Shown: one piece after another, positions 50,975 through 62,854 of the stretch | How the letters are laid out: every line of letters begins with the position of its first letter | Numbering within the stretch: position 1 is the stretch's first letter | Source of the DNA: Daphnia carinata | Taxonomy: Eukaryota; Arthropoda; Branchiopoda; Diplostraca; Daphniidae | Assembly (NCBI RefSeq): GCF_022539665.2 | Contig: NC_081333.1 | Span: forward strand, 10,848,971-10,912,970 | DNA length: 64,000 bases | Direction: 5' to 3' | The notes under the pieces: generated by a model | The model's input: only the letters and a program-made list of their open reading frames with translations | Database searches by the model: none | Told to the model about the DNA's origin: nothing | Translations under genes and position numbers: made by a program

Positions 50975-52415
50975 AAAAAAAAACAAAACATTACTCGCCT
51001 TCATTACAGTATTTAGCACGAACGATTACAAAGTACTAATCTAGTGACTGAGAATCAAAGAGATCGGACATTCCTTCCTGTCTTAAAATTTTTATTATTT
51101 CATCACGTTTCGATTTTAAATCGAAATCTTTCGATGCAAGTGGTTTGTATCTTCCGTTTCATGTTTTATTTAATATTTTTTTTTTAATAACTACGCTCAA
51201 TTAATGGGAAACGTACCCCATACCTTCAGTGGAAAAGCTTGTGTCTACTTGCCAACTTTTCACTCTAAACTACTTACTGGTTCTTGCAGCAGTAAACGGT
51301 GTGATTGCATCTTTGTCTTTAATTAATACAAATATTCGTCGTGATTTTTTAATTTGGTTTGAAAAACGAGATTTGTACGCCTTGGTGGATGTTTTTGCCC
51401 GCAATTGAAATATGGTAGGTATAGAATTTAACACCTTACATTTGTGACTGATATAGATTGTTGCGGTCTTTATCCAGGTGGTAAATGAAAGAAGAAAAAT
51501 CCGTGTTTGGTAACCAGGAAACAACGAGTAACTGTTAGAGGTAAACCAGTGTCGGTCAGTCTTACGGTAAAAGCTTGTGTAATATATATATAACAAATAA
51601 ATACAAATTTTGAGGGATTTTAGTTCACCGTACCAGAAACCTTCGGTCTGTTATGTATTGTTACGGTTGAGAAAGCTGTAAAGGGCCATCTTTTTCCGTC
51701 TCGGCGTCGTGTGTGAAATAGGTGAGTGTAGGCTGACGTACCCCCGAAGGCCGCATGCACCGTACGGAATTCCTTTTTTAAAGCGCTATTTGATGTTGGC
51801 GTTTCTTCCTCCTAGCCAATTGCTGAAAAAAGAAAAGAACAAAAAAAAAATTGTGGAACATCTGAAAATATTTGCTAATCTATCATTGTGGATTTTCTGC
51901 TTAAAACGGATCTTTGGATTATTCGATGAAATGGAAGGTTTCGGATGGATTTAATGTGGGACTCCATTAACTCGCAGCTGTTGTAAGGTAACGGTTCATA
52001 CTACAAGAAATGCATAACAATGTGGTACTCGATAAGACTCTGCGCATTAGGAAAACAGAAGGTCAAAAATGATTACTGCCTGCACTCCATTTCATTTGGG
52101 AAATGGCACCTGTAAGGAAATACTGGAGGAATTAGAAGAAATAGAAAGGATTTCGGGCGACCGTTTTCCCCTTGATTGAAGCGAAGGGGAACAGGGCACA
52201 TTCATGGTTATAACATTCATGGCTGTTTGCCCGTTTCCCTTACCTGACGGGTCTCTTACCTGTTGAACCTCCTCTCCTTTATCATCTTGCTCTTTCTCCT
52301 GCTTTTCTTCCTCCGGTTCCCTTTCCTCTCTCTTTCTTCCTCCCCTTCACTTTGTCGGTTAGTGGTGGCGCATTTCGGTCTGGCTGGCAATGGCAGCATT
52401 CAGCAGCAGTTGGTA
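50975..52415. other. Intergenic stretch between importin and chitin synthase
   Basis: Nothing recognisable. A 108-codon minus-strand frame (51270-51596) has no start context, splice support or family resemblance. A TC-rich block at 52270-52350 lies just upstream of the chitin synthase start-site candidate. Confidence 0.55.
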
Positions 52416-52422
52416 GAGATTC

Positions 52423-52566
52423 AGTCGAGTCGAGTCGCTACGCTAGTTGAGAATCCCCTTCACCTCCGCTCTCTCTCTTTCTTCAGTTTTCAACAATCAC
52501 AAGGAAAACTAGGATGTGCTCTTGGACCGGATTTTGATTAGCACATCGTCTACTCCATATTCAAAG
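52423..52566 (+). other. Probable non-coding 5' exon of chitin synthase
   Basis: An initiator-like ATTCAGTCGAGTCGAG sets A(+1) at about 52423. The segment ends at a strong donor (TCAAAG then GTAAGA). It contains a 7-codon upstream ORF (52514-52537) and no long frame. The next plausible acceptor is CTAAAACAG before 54340, 63 nt upstream of the chitin synthase ATG, leaving an intron of about 1.8 kb. A closer alternative start is TCAGTCGG with A at about 54228, which has TATTAA about 33 bp upstream. Which one is used cannot be told from sequence. Confidence 0.4.
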
Positions 52567-54213
52567 GTAAGACATTTTTCTTTTATCGATTTCTTTCTTT
52601 TTGTCTTTGTTTTAGTGCATATTGCGGTGTTTCATAGACAGCATCTGGGGTACTGGGTAGTTGCGGTTTTGGGGTCTCTTGTTTTTTGTGTGTGTGTGAG
52701 CGTTTTGGCCCTTGCCAATGCCGTGCAGTGTTCGTGTTGTTTTGTCCAGCCTGGCGTTCTGCCTTCCATCGTGGTATGGCAACTTCGAGCGACGACCTAC
52801 TTTCTCGTCTTCTCAGTTTTCGACACGGATTAGCGGTTCGAACATATTTTCAGTGTAACCCCAAACTCAGATGTGTTTATCATAGTTCTAGCAAAATTCT
52901 TGAACTATTTTTCGGCGTCGCGTGTCCCTAATTCTTGTCATTTATAGATTTATGAATCAGTTTTCGTTCAGTACGTATTCCTTCAAACTGAATTCGACAG
53001 TCACGTACAGCGTAACACGTAAGCCTGGCTACATTCTAGTGAAAGGATGAAATTATGCGTACACTATTGCGTGGGTGACTTTGACGAACGGTGGTTGCTC
53101 TAGCTCTTGCATTCTATAGTACATACCCAAGACACGAGAAAGGAACTGGATCAGCTTTTCAAAATTTAATGCACATTCCGTGTACACCTATAATATACAG
53201 GTTGATATCCGATTAAAAGTAAAAGCTAGGGCGTTGGAGAAAAAAAAAAACGTACGTAACCAGATTCTTTGATGAAGTTGAAACGAAAGAGGGAAAGTTT
53301 GTGTAACGTTTCGTAATGTAAGGATCTGATTCAGGCGTGGGCGGAGTATGTGTGGAGGAGGGAAGTAAGCTTCGGGAACTCTTTTCTAAAGGAGAAAGAG
53401 AAGGTCATGTATCTTTTAGTATAATAGAAGGATACGTTCTAATGAATATCAAGAAAGGAACAAACAATAAATCGAATATGGCCCTTCTTGGTTGTGTGGT
53501 ATCTCCCAAAAAGGGGGAACCGGAAGGTCCATTATTCTTCACCAAGGTTTTGTGCAATGATTTCGTGGTCTCTGTCCCCTCTTGCGTACTCACCTGAGCC
53601 AAGTCTGCTGTTATTTATACTTTTGTGAGTTTCTGTTTGCTAACAGCAATAAAGAAATGATCAATTAGAAAATAGCCACATTCCCTGGGCGCAATTTTTC
53701 CTTATCTGGTGGGAATCGATAATGCCCGATGTGTCAAAAACATCATTTCCGAAAAAAATATGCAGAAAAAGAAAATGCGAAGCGTACACTTAACCTCGAT
53801 TTTATCTTTTCGGAAGAGTATTCCCACCTTAAAGGTTATGTGCACAGTTGGTTCGTGACTGACACATATTTCTTCCTACTGCCGTGAAGAAGAAAAAAGG
53901 GAAGAATTACACGGGCGGAACTTGGTCATTTGCATGGAGAAAACAAAAATAGGAACATCGACCCCCATTTTTGATGCATTTTAAAAGGCCAAGTAAAATT
54001 TTTTGGGTGTTTTTTTTTCCCTTTTAGTCCCTTCCTCTCTTTTGTCTTTCGTTCTCTCCCCTTTGAGAAAGCATGATCGATATGCCGCGGGAGTTAGCTG
54101 TTGTTACACTTGTTTCTCCCCTGCAGCCATTCAAACGGAACGGGAGAGAAAAAGAACAAAAATTCACATTCAAACGGGAGGGGTTTCATATACATATTAA
54201 GACAGTGTCCCTA

Positions 54214-54240
54214 CCTGAAACAACGTCAGTCGGTGTCTTG
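54214..54240 (+). promoter_or_regulatory. Alternative proximal promoter candidate for chitin synthase
   Basis: Initiator GTCAGTCGGTG (A at about 54228) has TATTAA at 54195-54200. The resulting leader would run about 175 nt to the ATG at 54403 through a T run and GT-rich sequence. Confidence 0.3.
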
Positions 54241-54402
54241 ACCACTCACTAGTGAAGGTGCGTCGCTCGTGCCAGCCCTTTTTTTTTTTTTTTACATGTA
54301 CTCGTGTGTATGTGTGTGTAAATGTGCCGCCTAAAACAGTAGGGATTGGATTATTTGCATATAGACTCATGTTTGAATCGTGAAGCCACTGTCTAATAAA
54401 CT

Positions 54403-57400
54403 ATGGCTAGCAAAGATCGCGCTGTGTATAGTAAACGGTTGACACCGGGTCGGAGTAGTAGCTCCCAAGACACTTCCACCTCTGATTATGGTCGAGTGAT
54501 TCATAGCAACTTCCATTTTGCCGAAGGTCCTAGTGCCCTTTACTCGGGCCGAAGGAGTGCCCTAGAAGACGCCAGTCCCATAAACAAACCGCTCGTCAGT
54601 TTAGATGTTAACATTGATGTAAGTTTGCCGTTAACTTTAGCGCGACAACTATCCGTAAAAATGTAATTCATTGACCTGTTTCCCGTGGAATTTTATGAAC
54701 GCAAAGGTGGAAACAAAAAAGTAGAATGTTCCGCCTTTGCAGTTGACCTAATTTTGACTGTTGGTGATCACGACCGCAGAGTGTGTATCTTCTTGGGAAT
54801 GAAATGGGTCGGCCGGAAGATGGTTCTCGAACAATTGTTACAAGCTGTGACGATACTATTGTAATTTTAATTCAAATTGAACAAGTTTCCCTATTTTTCT
54901 TCTTCAAATTATAGTCAAAGAACAGCGTGAGCAGCCGAGGGAAACGGGTGCGAAGTGTCAACACGATGGCGCCGCAACAGCCGATGAACGTGGCGAATGA
55001 TCCAGGTGTTTCCGACGAGGAGGAATACACGGAAGATGAGGAGAGCCCGTTAACCAATAATGATATATATGGCGGCAGGTAACATTAAAATACTCTTTTA
55101 ACAACTCCGTCGCATCATTTCGTGAGATCCCTCATGAGGATGATGCGAGAACGGTCACGTTGGTTCATCTACCGTTATAGATGTGTAACATGTGCCACCT
55201 GTTTCCCCTACATCACCGTTAGACGAAGAAGAATCCCATCTGTGGGCTCTTAGAGGGCCGTAACAGGATATGCAATCACGGCCTTATAAAGGGCAACTAG
55301 CATCTGTTTAGACCATTGATTCTTAGCACTTGGGTATTTTGGAACAGTCTGGGTTACTTGAACGGGATTCACAACAGTTGTTTTTATTGCTTGTTTAAGG
55401 AAAATCGAGTTTCAAACGAGAACAGACCAAACTCTTTGTATTGTGGCGACGAATTCCATTTAGTTAACAATGGAACTGGTTTTCGTTTGAATTTAGTTTT
55501 CAAGGGTCTAAGGCTTGTCATATTTCATTGCAGACATGTTTGGAAATAGTAGATCTAAAAAGCATTTGACGATTCTTGTCACGAACCGGCTCAAACTATT
55601 CGTTCTTAGAAATCCCACCGTTCTTTAGAAACAAATAAAAAAAAAGTTACTTGAACAGCGCATGATATTATATCCAACAGCATAATATGAATGGCGTAGA
55701 CAGATATGGCGGATGTTTTACCTGACCTACACACCTTGCCAACAGCCTTTATTTTCCACAACTTTTCTCTTTTTGGTACTCTTTTCCAATTGGCAATTAT
55801 AGTGAAAGTTTTCTAGTGCAGTCTCCTATCTTTTTTTTTTTCCTATTTTGTTGAAAGAGAAAAAACGAGGCCGAATCGAGTGAAAGGGAAGCGACAAGAA
55901 GACTGGATAATAGAATAAAAGCATAAGCCCGGCAGCTAAATGGTCTTTTGTGTGTATAAAACTAATGCCACCTCTCTCTTTCTGCACGTAGTCGACGTTT
56001 TACCCACTGAATATTCAATCAAATTTTCGAATGCTATTCCATAGCCAAAATGTACGTCTCTCAGAAGGACGAACGAGATTGAAACATTGTTTGGTTATTT
56101 TCTAAAATAACGAACCTCGACTGGTCGTGAATTGAAACCATTTTAAATTACGTCACGCCTCCATTAAAAATGAAAGCTTCAAGTTTACTTCTGGGGAGTT
56201 GTTACCAATGGGTTTTCTTGGGGCTGGGAGAGGGTTTTTGAAAATTCAGGTTGTTACACCTGTACTTACTACCTTCGCTATTTTTTTTTGCCACCTTGTC
56301 ACGCAGTACATTACGTCGTGCAAGCTTTCCAACTATATTCCGTAGCTAGTGTCGTAATTTTTTTTGTCGCAATTCATGAACGTCTAGAACAAAGAAACAT
56401 GGGGGATAGCGCTCCAGTTTGAAAATGTGATGTGCCGTAATAATATGCAGTCAAGTCCAACCGTTATTTTACTGCCCCATCCCTCCCGTCTGGCAATCCT
56501 TTCTAAAAGTGTGGATGTGTATTTGGGTATTCGACGAAATTAAGGTCATTTTTTCATCTGACTAGTGTTTGTTTGTTGCCCGCTTACTTTAGCGAATGTC
56601 CGACGGGCTATTCAATGTCTAGAACAGAACCACACCCATACCAAAAAGAAATCCGAGGTCAACCGTGAACAAAAGAAATGCTTTCTATCCCTTTTTTTTT
56701 CCTACCCGTTCTCCTTGCAAGACCTTCGTGATCTATATTAACTTAAACTAAACTTTCATAACTGCTGCAAGCGATCATTTCTTATTTTTTTAGTTTCTTT
56801 TTATCTTTATGAATTGTATGATTTTTTTTTCCTACAGCCAAAGAAGCGCAATCGACACGAAAGGATGGGACGTATTCCGCAATTTACCACCGGAAGATTT
56901 GAGTGGTTCCCTTGCCAACCAAAAGGTTGTCGAAATGACAGTCAAGATCTTCAAGGTGGTGGCCTATTTGTTGACATTCGTCGTCGTCCTCTCGGCTGGT
57001 GTCATCTCCAAAGGCACTGTCTTATTTATGACCTCTCAAATCAAACCTGGCCGATCAACAGAATATTGTACTCGACGTACGTCAATTAGATATAATGCTT
57101 AATATGGAATTATTTTTTAATGATTCGTAATTGAAAATTAGGAGCTGGAAGGTCCTTTCAGGCCCATTTGAGCGAAGATGAGCGTGTCTCATGGATGTGG
57201 GCGTTGCTATTCAGTTTCGTCATCCCCGAATTCTTCATGTGGTTCCGGTCGTCACGTATTTGTTTCTTTCGACAATGGAAACGGCCGCGCTTTTTCGATT
57301 TTATGGTGGTCGTCGTCTTTGAGACGCTGCACGTCATTGGTGTCGCCATGCTCATCTACGCCGTCTTGCCCAACATGAAGGTCGTCCAGGGCGCCATGCT

Positions 57401-60400
57401 CACTAATTGCGTCTGCCTTGTTCCAGGCATTCTTGGTCTATTGTCACGCAATTCCAAGGAGTCTAAACGATTCGCCAAATCAATTGTCGACATCTTTGCT
57501 ATCATGGCCCAGATTAGTGGATGTTTTCTTTGGGTTATTCCGGAGCTCAACAAAACCAACTGGCACCACGTCTGGATGTTGCCTGCATCGCTCATCTTAA
57601 CATCGTTTGGATGGTGGGAAAATTACGTTGACAAACATTCACCTATAGGTACGTTTGTAATCTTCTTGCATTAGACTGGAAATGGATTAACAATAATTTC
57701 GTTTTACTTTAGGTTTTGTCAAATACTTGGGCAAGATCAAAGAAAAGATGAAAGCCACTCGCTATTTCACTTACATTTTTGTTAGTGTTTGGAAAGTGAT
57801 GGTCTTTTTCTGTTCAATGCTCTTGATCGAACTCCTCACGGTCGGCAAGATGGACAACATATTCCTGTTCTTTATGCCTGGTTTCGGTGATCATAAAGTC
57901 AACTTGACGGAGCTCAGTACCAATAAATTCGCTAACCTAGACATTCCCGGTGCTGGACGATTGACTGAAACAGAAACCATCCCGGCATGGCCCAATACGG
58001 CTATATATCTTTGCGTCATTCAATCATTCGCTTCGATGCTCTGTTTCGGTCTTGGAAAGTTTGCCTGTAAAATTTGCATTCAGGTATGTTAGACAAATTA
58101 TAGACAAGTTTAACGTGATTGTTCACACTACCCTTTTTTGTTTCGTGATTCAGGGTTTCAGCTACGCTTTCCCCGTCAATCTGACGATCCCAGTGACCAT
58201 TTCACTCTTGATTGCGTTTTGTGGCTTGCGAATTGGCAATCCCTGCATGTTTTCCGACGCCATACCACCGTATTTATACTGGGATTGCCCCAACGGCGAC
58301 TTCCTCACCGAGGTTATTACCAATCAATACGCCTGGGTCTGGCTCCTCTGGCTCCTTTCGCAAACTTGGATTACTCTCCACATTTGGACGCCAAAATGCG
58401 AGCGTTTGGCCACCACGGAAAAGCTGTTTGTCAATCCATTTTACTGCTCGCTACTTATCGACCAGTCGATGGGCATGAACCGTCGCCGAGACGATGAAAG
58501 TGACGTTAAAACGGAAGACATTGAGCTGGAACGTGACGGCGTCGCCGATACGGACATGACACAATATTACGAGACCATATCCATCGGGACGGAATCGTCG
58601 ACAGCCACACCCAAGACCGTCAAGGCTTCGGACAGCATCACCCGCATTTACACTTGCGCTACCATGTGGCACGAGACCACCGAAGAAATGTTGACCTTCT
58701 TAAAGTCCATCTTTCACATGGACGAAGACCAGTCTGCCCGTCGTGTCGCTCAAAAGTATCTCAAGGTGAGCGTCTCTAAAACAACGCCCAAATTCATTAG
58801 AATCATTGAAGGATGTTTTGTTTTTCCGCCCTTTTATTTTATCTGACATTCCGTGATTGTCCCTGAATTTTGAATTCTATTATTTTTTTTTAAACAGATC
58901 GTCGACCCTGATTATTATGAATACGAAACTCACATTTTCTTCGATGACGCTTTCGAATTGAGCGATCACAGCGATGACGATGTCGTTGCTAACCGATTCG
59001 TGAAACTCTTGATGAACGTCATGGACGAAGCGGCCTCTCACGTCCATCAGACCAACATTCGACTTCGCCCGCCCAAGAAATACCCGACACCTTATGGTGG
59101 CCGTCTCGTTTGGACACTACCCGGCAAGACCAAGATGATTGCTCACTTGAAGGACAAGGGCAAGATCCGTCACAGGAAGAGATGGAGTCAAGTCATGTAC
59201 ATGTACTACCTCCTTGGACACAAATTGATGGAACTGCCCATTTCGGTCGATCGTAAGGAAGTCGTCGCCGAAAACACTTTCCTCCTCACCCTCGACGGCG
59301 ACATTGACTTTTTGCCCAATGCTGTACAACTCTTGGTCGATTTGATGAAAAAGAACCGAAACCTGGGCGCTGCATGCGGACGCATCCATCCCGTCGGATC
59401 CGGCCCTATGGTGTGGTATCAACTCTTCGAATACGCTATCGGCCATTGGCTCCAAAAGGCTACCGAACACATGATTGGCTGCGTCTTGTGTAGTCCTGGT
59501 TGCTTCTCCCTCTTCAGAGGCAAAGCTCTCATGGACGACAACGTTATGCGCAAGTACACGACCCGATCCGACGAAGCCAGACATTACGTCCAGTACGATC
59601 AGGGCGAGGATCGTTGGCTTTGCACCTTACTCTTGCAACGTGGATACCGTGTCGAATACTCTGCCGCCAGTGACGCCTACACCCATTGTCCTGAAGGTTT
59701 CAACGAATTTTACAATCAACGTCGTCGCTGGGTGCCTTCCACTATGGCCAACATTATGGATTTGCTGGGCGACTACAAACGGACCATTAAAATCAACGAC
59801 AATATCTCCCTGCCTTACATCTTCTACCAAAGCATGTTGATGGGCGGTACTATCCTTGGTCCTGGAACCATTTTCCTCATGTTGGTGGGTGCCTTCGTCG
59901 CCGCTTTCCGTATCGACAACTGGAGCAGTTTCATCTACAACTTGATTCCGATCCTCTTCTTCATGTTCATCTGCTTTGTCGCCAAATCCGAAATTCAGGT
60001 AAGACTGCATAAAGATGATCCAAACTTAGGCCATTAATTAATTTGTCTTTTTTTCTTCTATAGTTACTTGTTGCGCAGATATTATCCGCCTGTTACGCCT
60101 TAATCATGATGGCTGTGATTGTCGGTACAGCGTTACAGTTAGGCGAGGACGGAATAGGTTCGCCATCGGCCATCTTCTTGATAGCCTTATCAGGGTCGTT
60201 TTTTATAGCAGCCTGTCTCCATCCACAAGAATTTTGGTGCGTCGTACCCGGTCTCCTCTACCTGATGATGATTCCCTCCATGTACTTGCTCTTGATTCTC
60301 TACTCTATCATTAACTTGAACGTCGTATCCTGGGGTACTCGTGAAGTTCAAACCAAAAAGTCTAAAAAGGTACGGGGGCTCTAGAAAGGCAACATAGTTT

Positions 60401-62372
60401 GATTAATTGACCAACTGTTTCATCGTATGCAGGAAATTGAAAGGGAGAAAAAGGAAGCTGAAGAAGAGGCCAAGAAAGCCAAAATGCAAAAGAAATCTGG
60501 CCTACTAGGATTTTTCAATAGTTCCATGACAGATTCGGAAGAAGGATCACTGGAATTGAGTTTTGCAGGACTATTCAAGATCATGTGTTGTACCCATCAA
60601 AAAGCGGTTGACGAGAAGCAACAATTGCTTCGCATTGCAGACACATTGGAATCACTAAACAAGCGTTTAGACATCATCGAAAGGTATACCCGCTTTTACA
60701 AAACTTACGTATCTATGCTTATTTATCTAATGGTTATCTTTGATCAACCAGAGCTGTTGATCCTCATGGTTTGGTGGGACCTCGTCGTCGATCCATGTCA
60801 CGTACGTCACATAGAGGCGGCGGCGGTGTCGACGGTTTGGCTTCCGTCCACGAAAACGATGGTGGATCTAACACTGACGATAGCGATGACGAAAGTGACA
60901 GCGTTGGTAAGTCGTTTTTGTGACTTCTTGTTGGGTTGTGTCTCATAAAAGTCGCTTGGTTTTCCCAGAACCCAAAACGGAACGTGACGAATTGATCAAT
61001 CCCTACTGGATTGAAGATAAGGACCTGAAACGCGGAGAAGTGGACTACTTGTCTGGCCCTGAAATTCAATTCTGGAAAGACTTGCTCGACAAATACTTGT
61101 ATCCAATCGACGAGAACAAAGAACAACAAGTGCGTGTTTGTTTTTTCGTGGTTTCGTGCTTTGCTTTATCGTTTAATGATTTGTTTTTATCTTTTTTTTG
61201 CATTAGGCTCGTATTGCGGCCGATTTGATCGAGTTGCGCAACAAGTCCGTCTTCTTCTTCTTCATGTTCAATGCCCTCTTCATCTTGATCGTCTTCTTGC
61301 TCCAGTTGAACAAAGGTGCCCTGCACGTTGACTGGCCTTTGGGTGTCAAGACCAATATTACCTACATCGAAGAAACATCTGAGGTGCGTGACGAGAATCT
61401 ATCTCTATTCAGCGTTGTATAAAACTATACCGTTATTTTAACTAGGTTTTGATTACGAAAGAATATTTGCAGCTGGAACCTATAGGTCTTGTTTTCGTCT
61501 TCTTCTTCGGCCTCATTCTTATCATCCAGTTTGTTGCTATGTTGTTCCATCGTTTCGGAACGTTGTCCCACATCTTGGCCTCTACCGAGCTCAGCTGCTG
61601 CAGTCGCAAGGTAAAACCGTTTGTTTCTAAGCTCTTTAAAATTGATACTGTAACAATCTTTTACTCGTCTTAAAATAGGTCGACGACTTGTCGGAAGACG
61701 CTTTCATCGACAAAAACGCTGTTGAAATCGTGCGTAATTTGCAACGGCTGCGAGGCATTGACGATGCCGATGAAGATAACGAATCTGGTTCTTATCGGGA
61801 TCGCATTGGCCATCGGCGAACAATTCACAATTTGGAGAAACAGAAGCAGAAAAAACGCATCACTGGCACTTTGGATGTGGCTTTCAAGAAGCGCTTCTTT
61901 TCCATGACTGCCGAAGGCGAGATTGAAGGTAAACTTAACAGTTATTAATAGAAAGTAATGAATTTAACCAATGGTTCCGATATTTTCGACAGACACTCCG
62001 GTAATGAGTAACATGCGCAAAATACCTATGCGTCGTGAAACCATTAAAGCCTTGGAAGTCCGCCGAAACACAGTTATGGGAGAGGCCCGTAAACGCTCTA
62101 CCATGCAAACACTTGGTGCTAATAATGAATTCAATCGTAACAAGAATCGGCATCGTAACAAAGCAACCGTCGTTGGTAACACTGTCGAGCGCATTTACTC
62201 ACTCAACGCTCAACTCAACCAGGTTGTGGGTAATTCGAATGCAGCCGTTCCCAATGAAGGTTATGAAATGAGCTCGGACGAAGATCGTTCTAATGTTACT
62301 CGCAACTCAATGCGCCATGCGCAACCAACACCCCAGCCCGTCTTGGCTGAAGTGCGGAACAGTCAGTTGTGA
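54403..62372 (+). CDS. kkv: Chitin synthase (class I / krotzkopf verkehrt-like)
   Basis: Family-2 glycosyltransferase of the plasma membrane that polymerises UDP-GlcNAc into chitin and extrudes it. Fifteen coding exons: 54403-54618, 54915-55078, 56838-57076, 57142-57648, 57713-58083, 58154-58765, 58898-59998, 60064-60369, 60433-60683, 60752-60906, 60969-61129, 61207-61383, 61446-61610, 61679-61928, 61993-62372. They join in frame to 1684 aa, somewhat longer than the usual 1550-1600 in insects. The N terminus has about ten membrane segments (residues 160-560). The catalytic domain carries CATMWHET (667-674), TLDGDIDF (834-841), EDRW (940-943) and QRRRW (977-981). A five-helix cluster ends in WGTREV (1160-1165), a charged helix follows (about 1173-1193) that may be the class I coiled coil, and two C-terminal membrane segments follow (about 1375-1450). 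Only one copy is present of the exon (61207-61383) that I recall being duplicated as alternative exons in insect CHS1. The acidic, Ser-rich first 130 residues are probably cytosolic. Confidence 0.97.
55079..56837 (+). other. Large intron 2 of chitin synthase
   Basis: At 1.76 kb this is the longest coding intron in the window; most others are under 160 bp. It contains E-boxes at 55196 and 56257, but no conserved frame or repeat was recognised. Its size and position near the 5' end make it a candidate site for regulatory elements. Confidence 0.6.
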
Positions 62373-62586
62373 GCCGACAATGCTCAAACGATGCTGAAGA
62401 ATCACTTCCTCTAAGTGAATCCTTCTACTCTTCCGTTCCTTCCTTCTGGCTTTTTTTTTTATTTTACAAAAAAATTATTAATGACCGTAATGGGACCTAC
62501 TTACGATTGAGTGCTTGCACATGGCATTTATTTGACTTGTAATTTTTAAAAGATGGACTATTCGTGTACAAAAAATATACATTAAA

Positions 62587-62592
62587 AATAAA
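62587..62592 (+). terminator. Chitin synthase poly(A) signal
   Basis: AATAAA about 215 nt after the stop codon, followed by T/G-rich TTGTAGTTTTTGCGTTGTTG, a good downstream element. It implies a short 3' UTR. Confidence 0.7.
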
Positions 62593-62622
62593 TACCCCTT
62601 GTAGTTTTTGCGTTGTTGAGAA

Positions 62623-62798
62623 TGAGAATCACAGAGAATAAGGGTCGGGTCTATTGTACCGACAGATTTTCGGTGCCCGACGATCTGGTAATGTTGCATG
62701 GGAATTATTTTTCTTATGTTTCCGCCGCCATTGAGAATGAAGACAAATATTCGGTGTATTTCAAGGGTGGTTGGTTTAAGATGAAAACCAATAACTGA
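62623..62798 (+). pseudogene. Orphan small ORF or fragment downstream of chitin synthase
   Basis: A short frame from ATG at 62623 to TGA reads MRITENKGRVYCTDRF, then SVPDDLVMLHGNYFSYVSAA, and ends KGGWFKMKTNN (57-58 aa). Composition is protein-like, but no family, promoter or splice signal is recognised. It sits between the chitin synthase poly(A) signal and the tandem repeats, so it may be a fragment of a mobile element or a host gene remnant. Confidence 0.2.
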
Positions 62799-62854
62799 AT
62801 CGGAATCAGCGTCCAATTTTCATTATACTTTGTGTGAGTTTCGACGAATTCCAA

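Noticed and set aside
53337-53597. 86-codon frame in the presumed first intron of chitin synthase
   Set aside because: No ATG at its start (begins with GTG), no splice continuity with chitin synthase and no family recognised.
59117-59584. 155-codon minus-strand frame
   Set aside because: Exact shadow of the chitin synthase catalytic exon.
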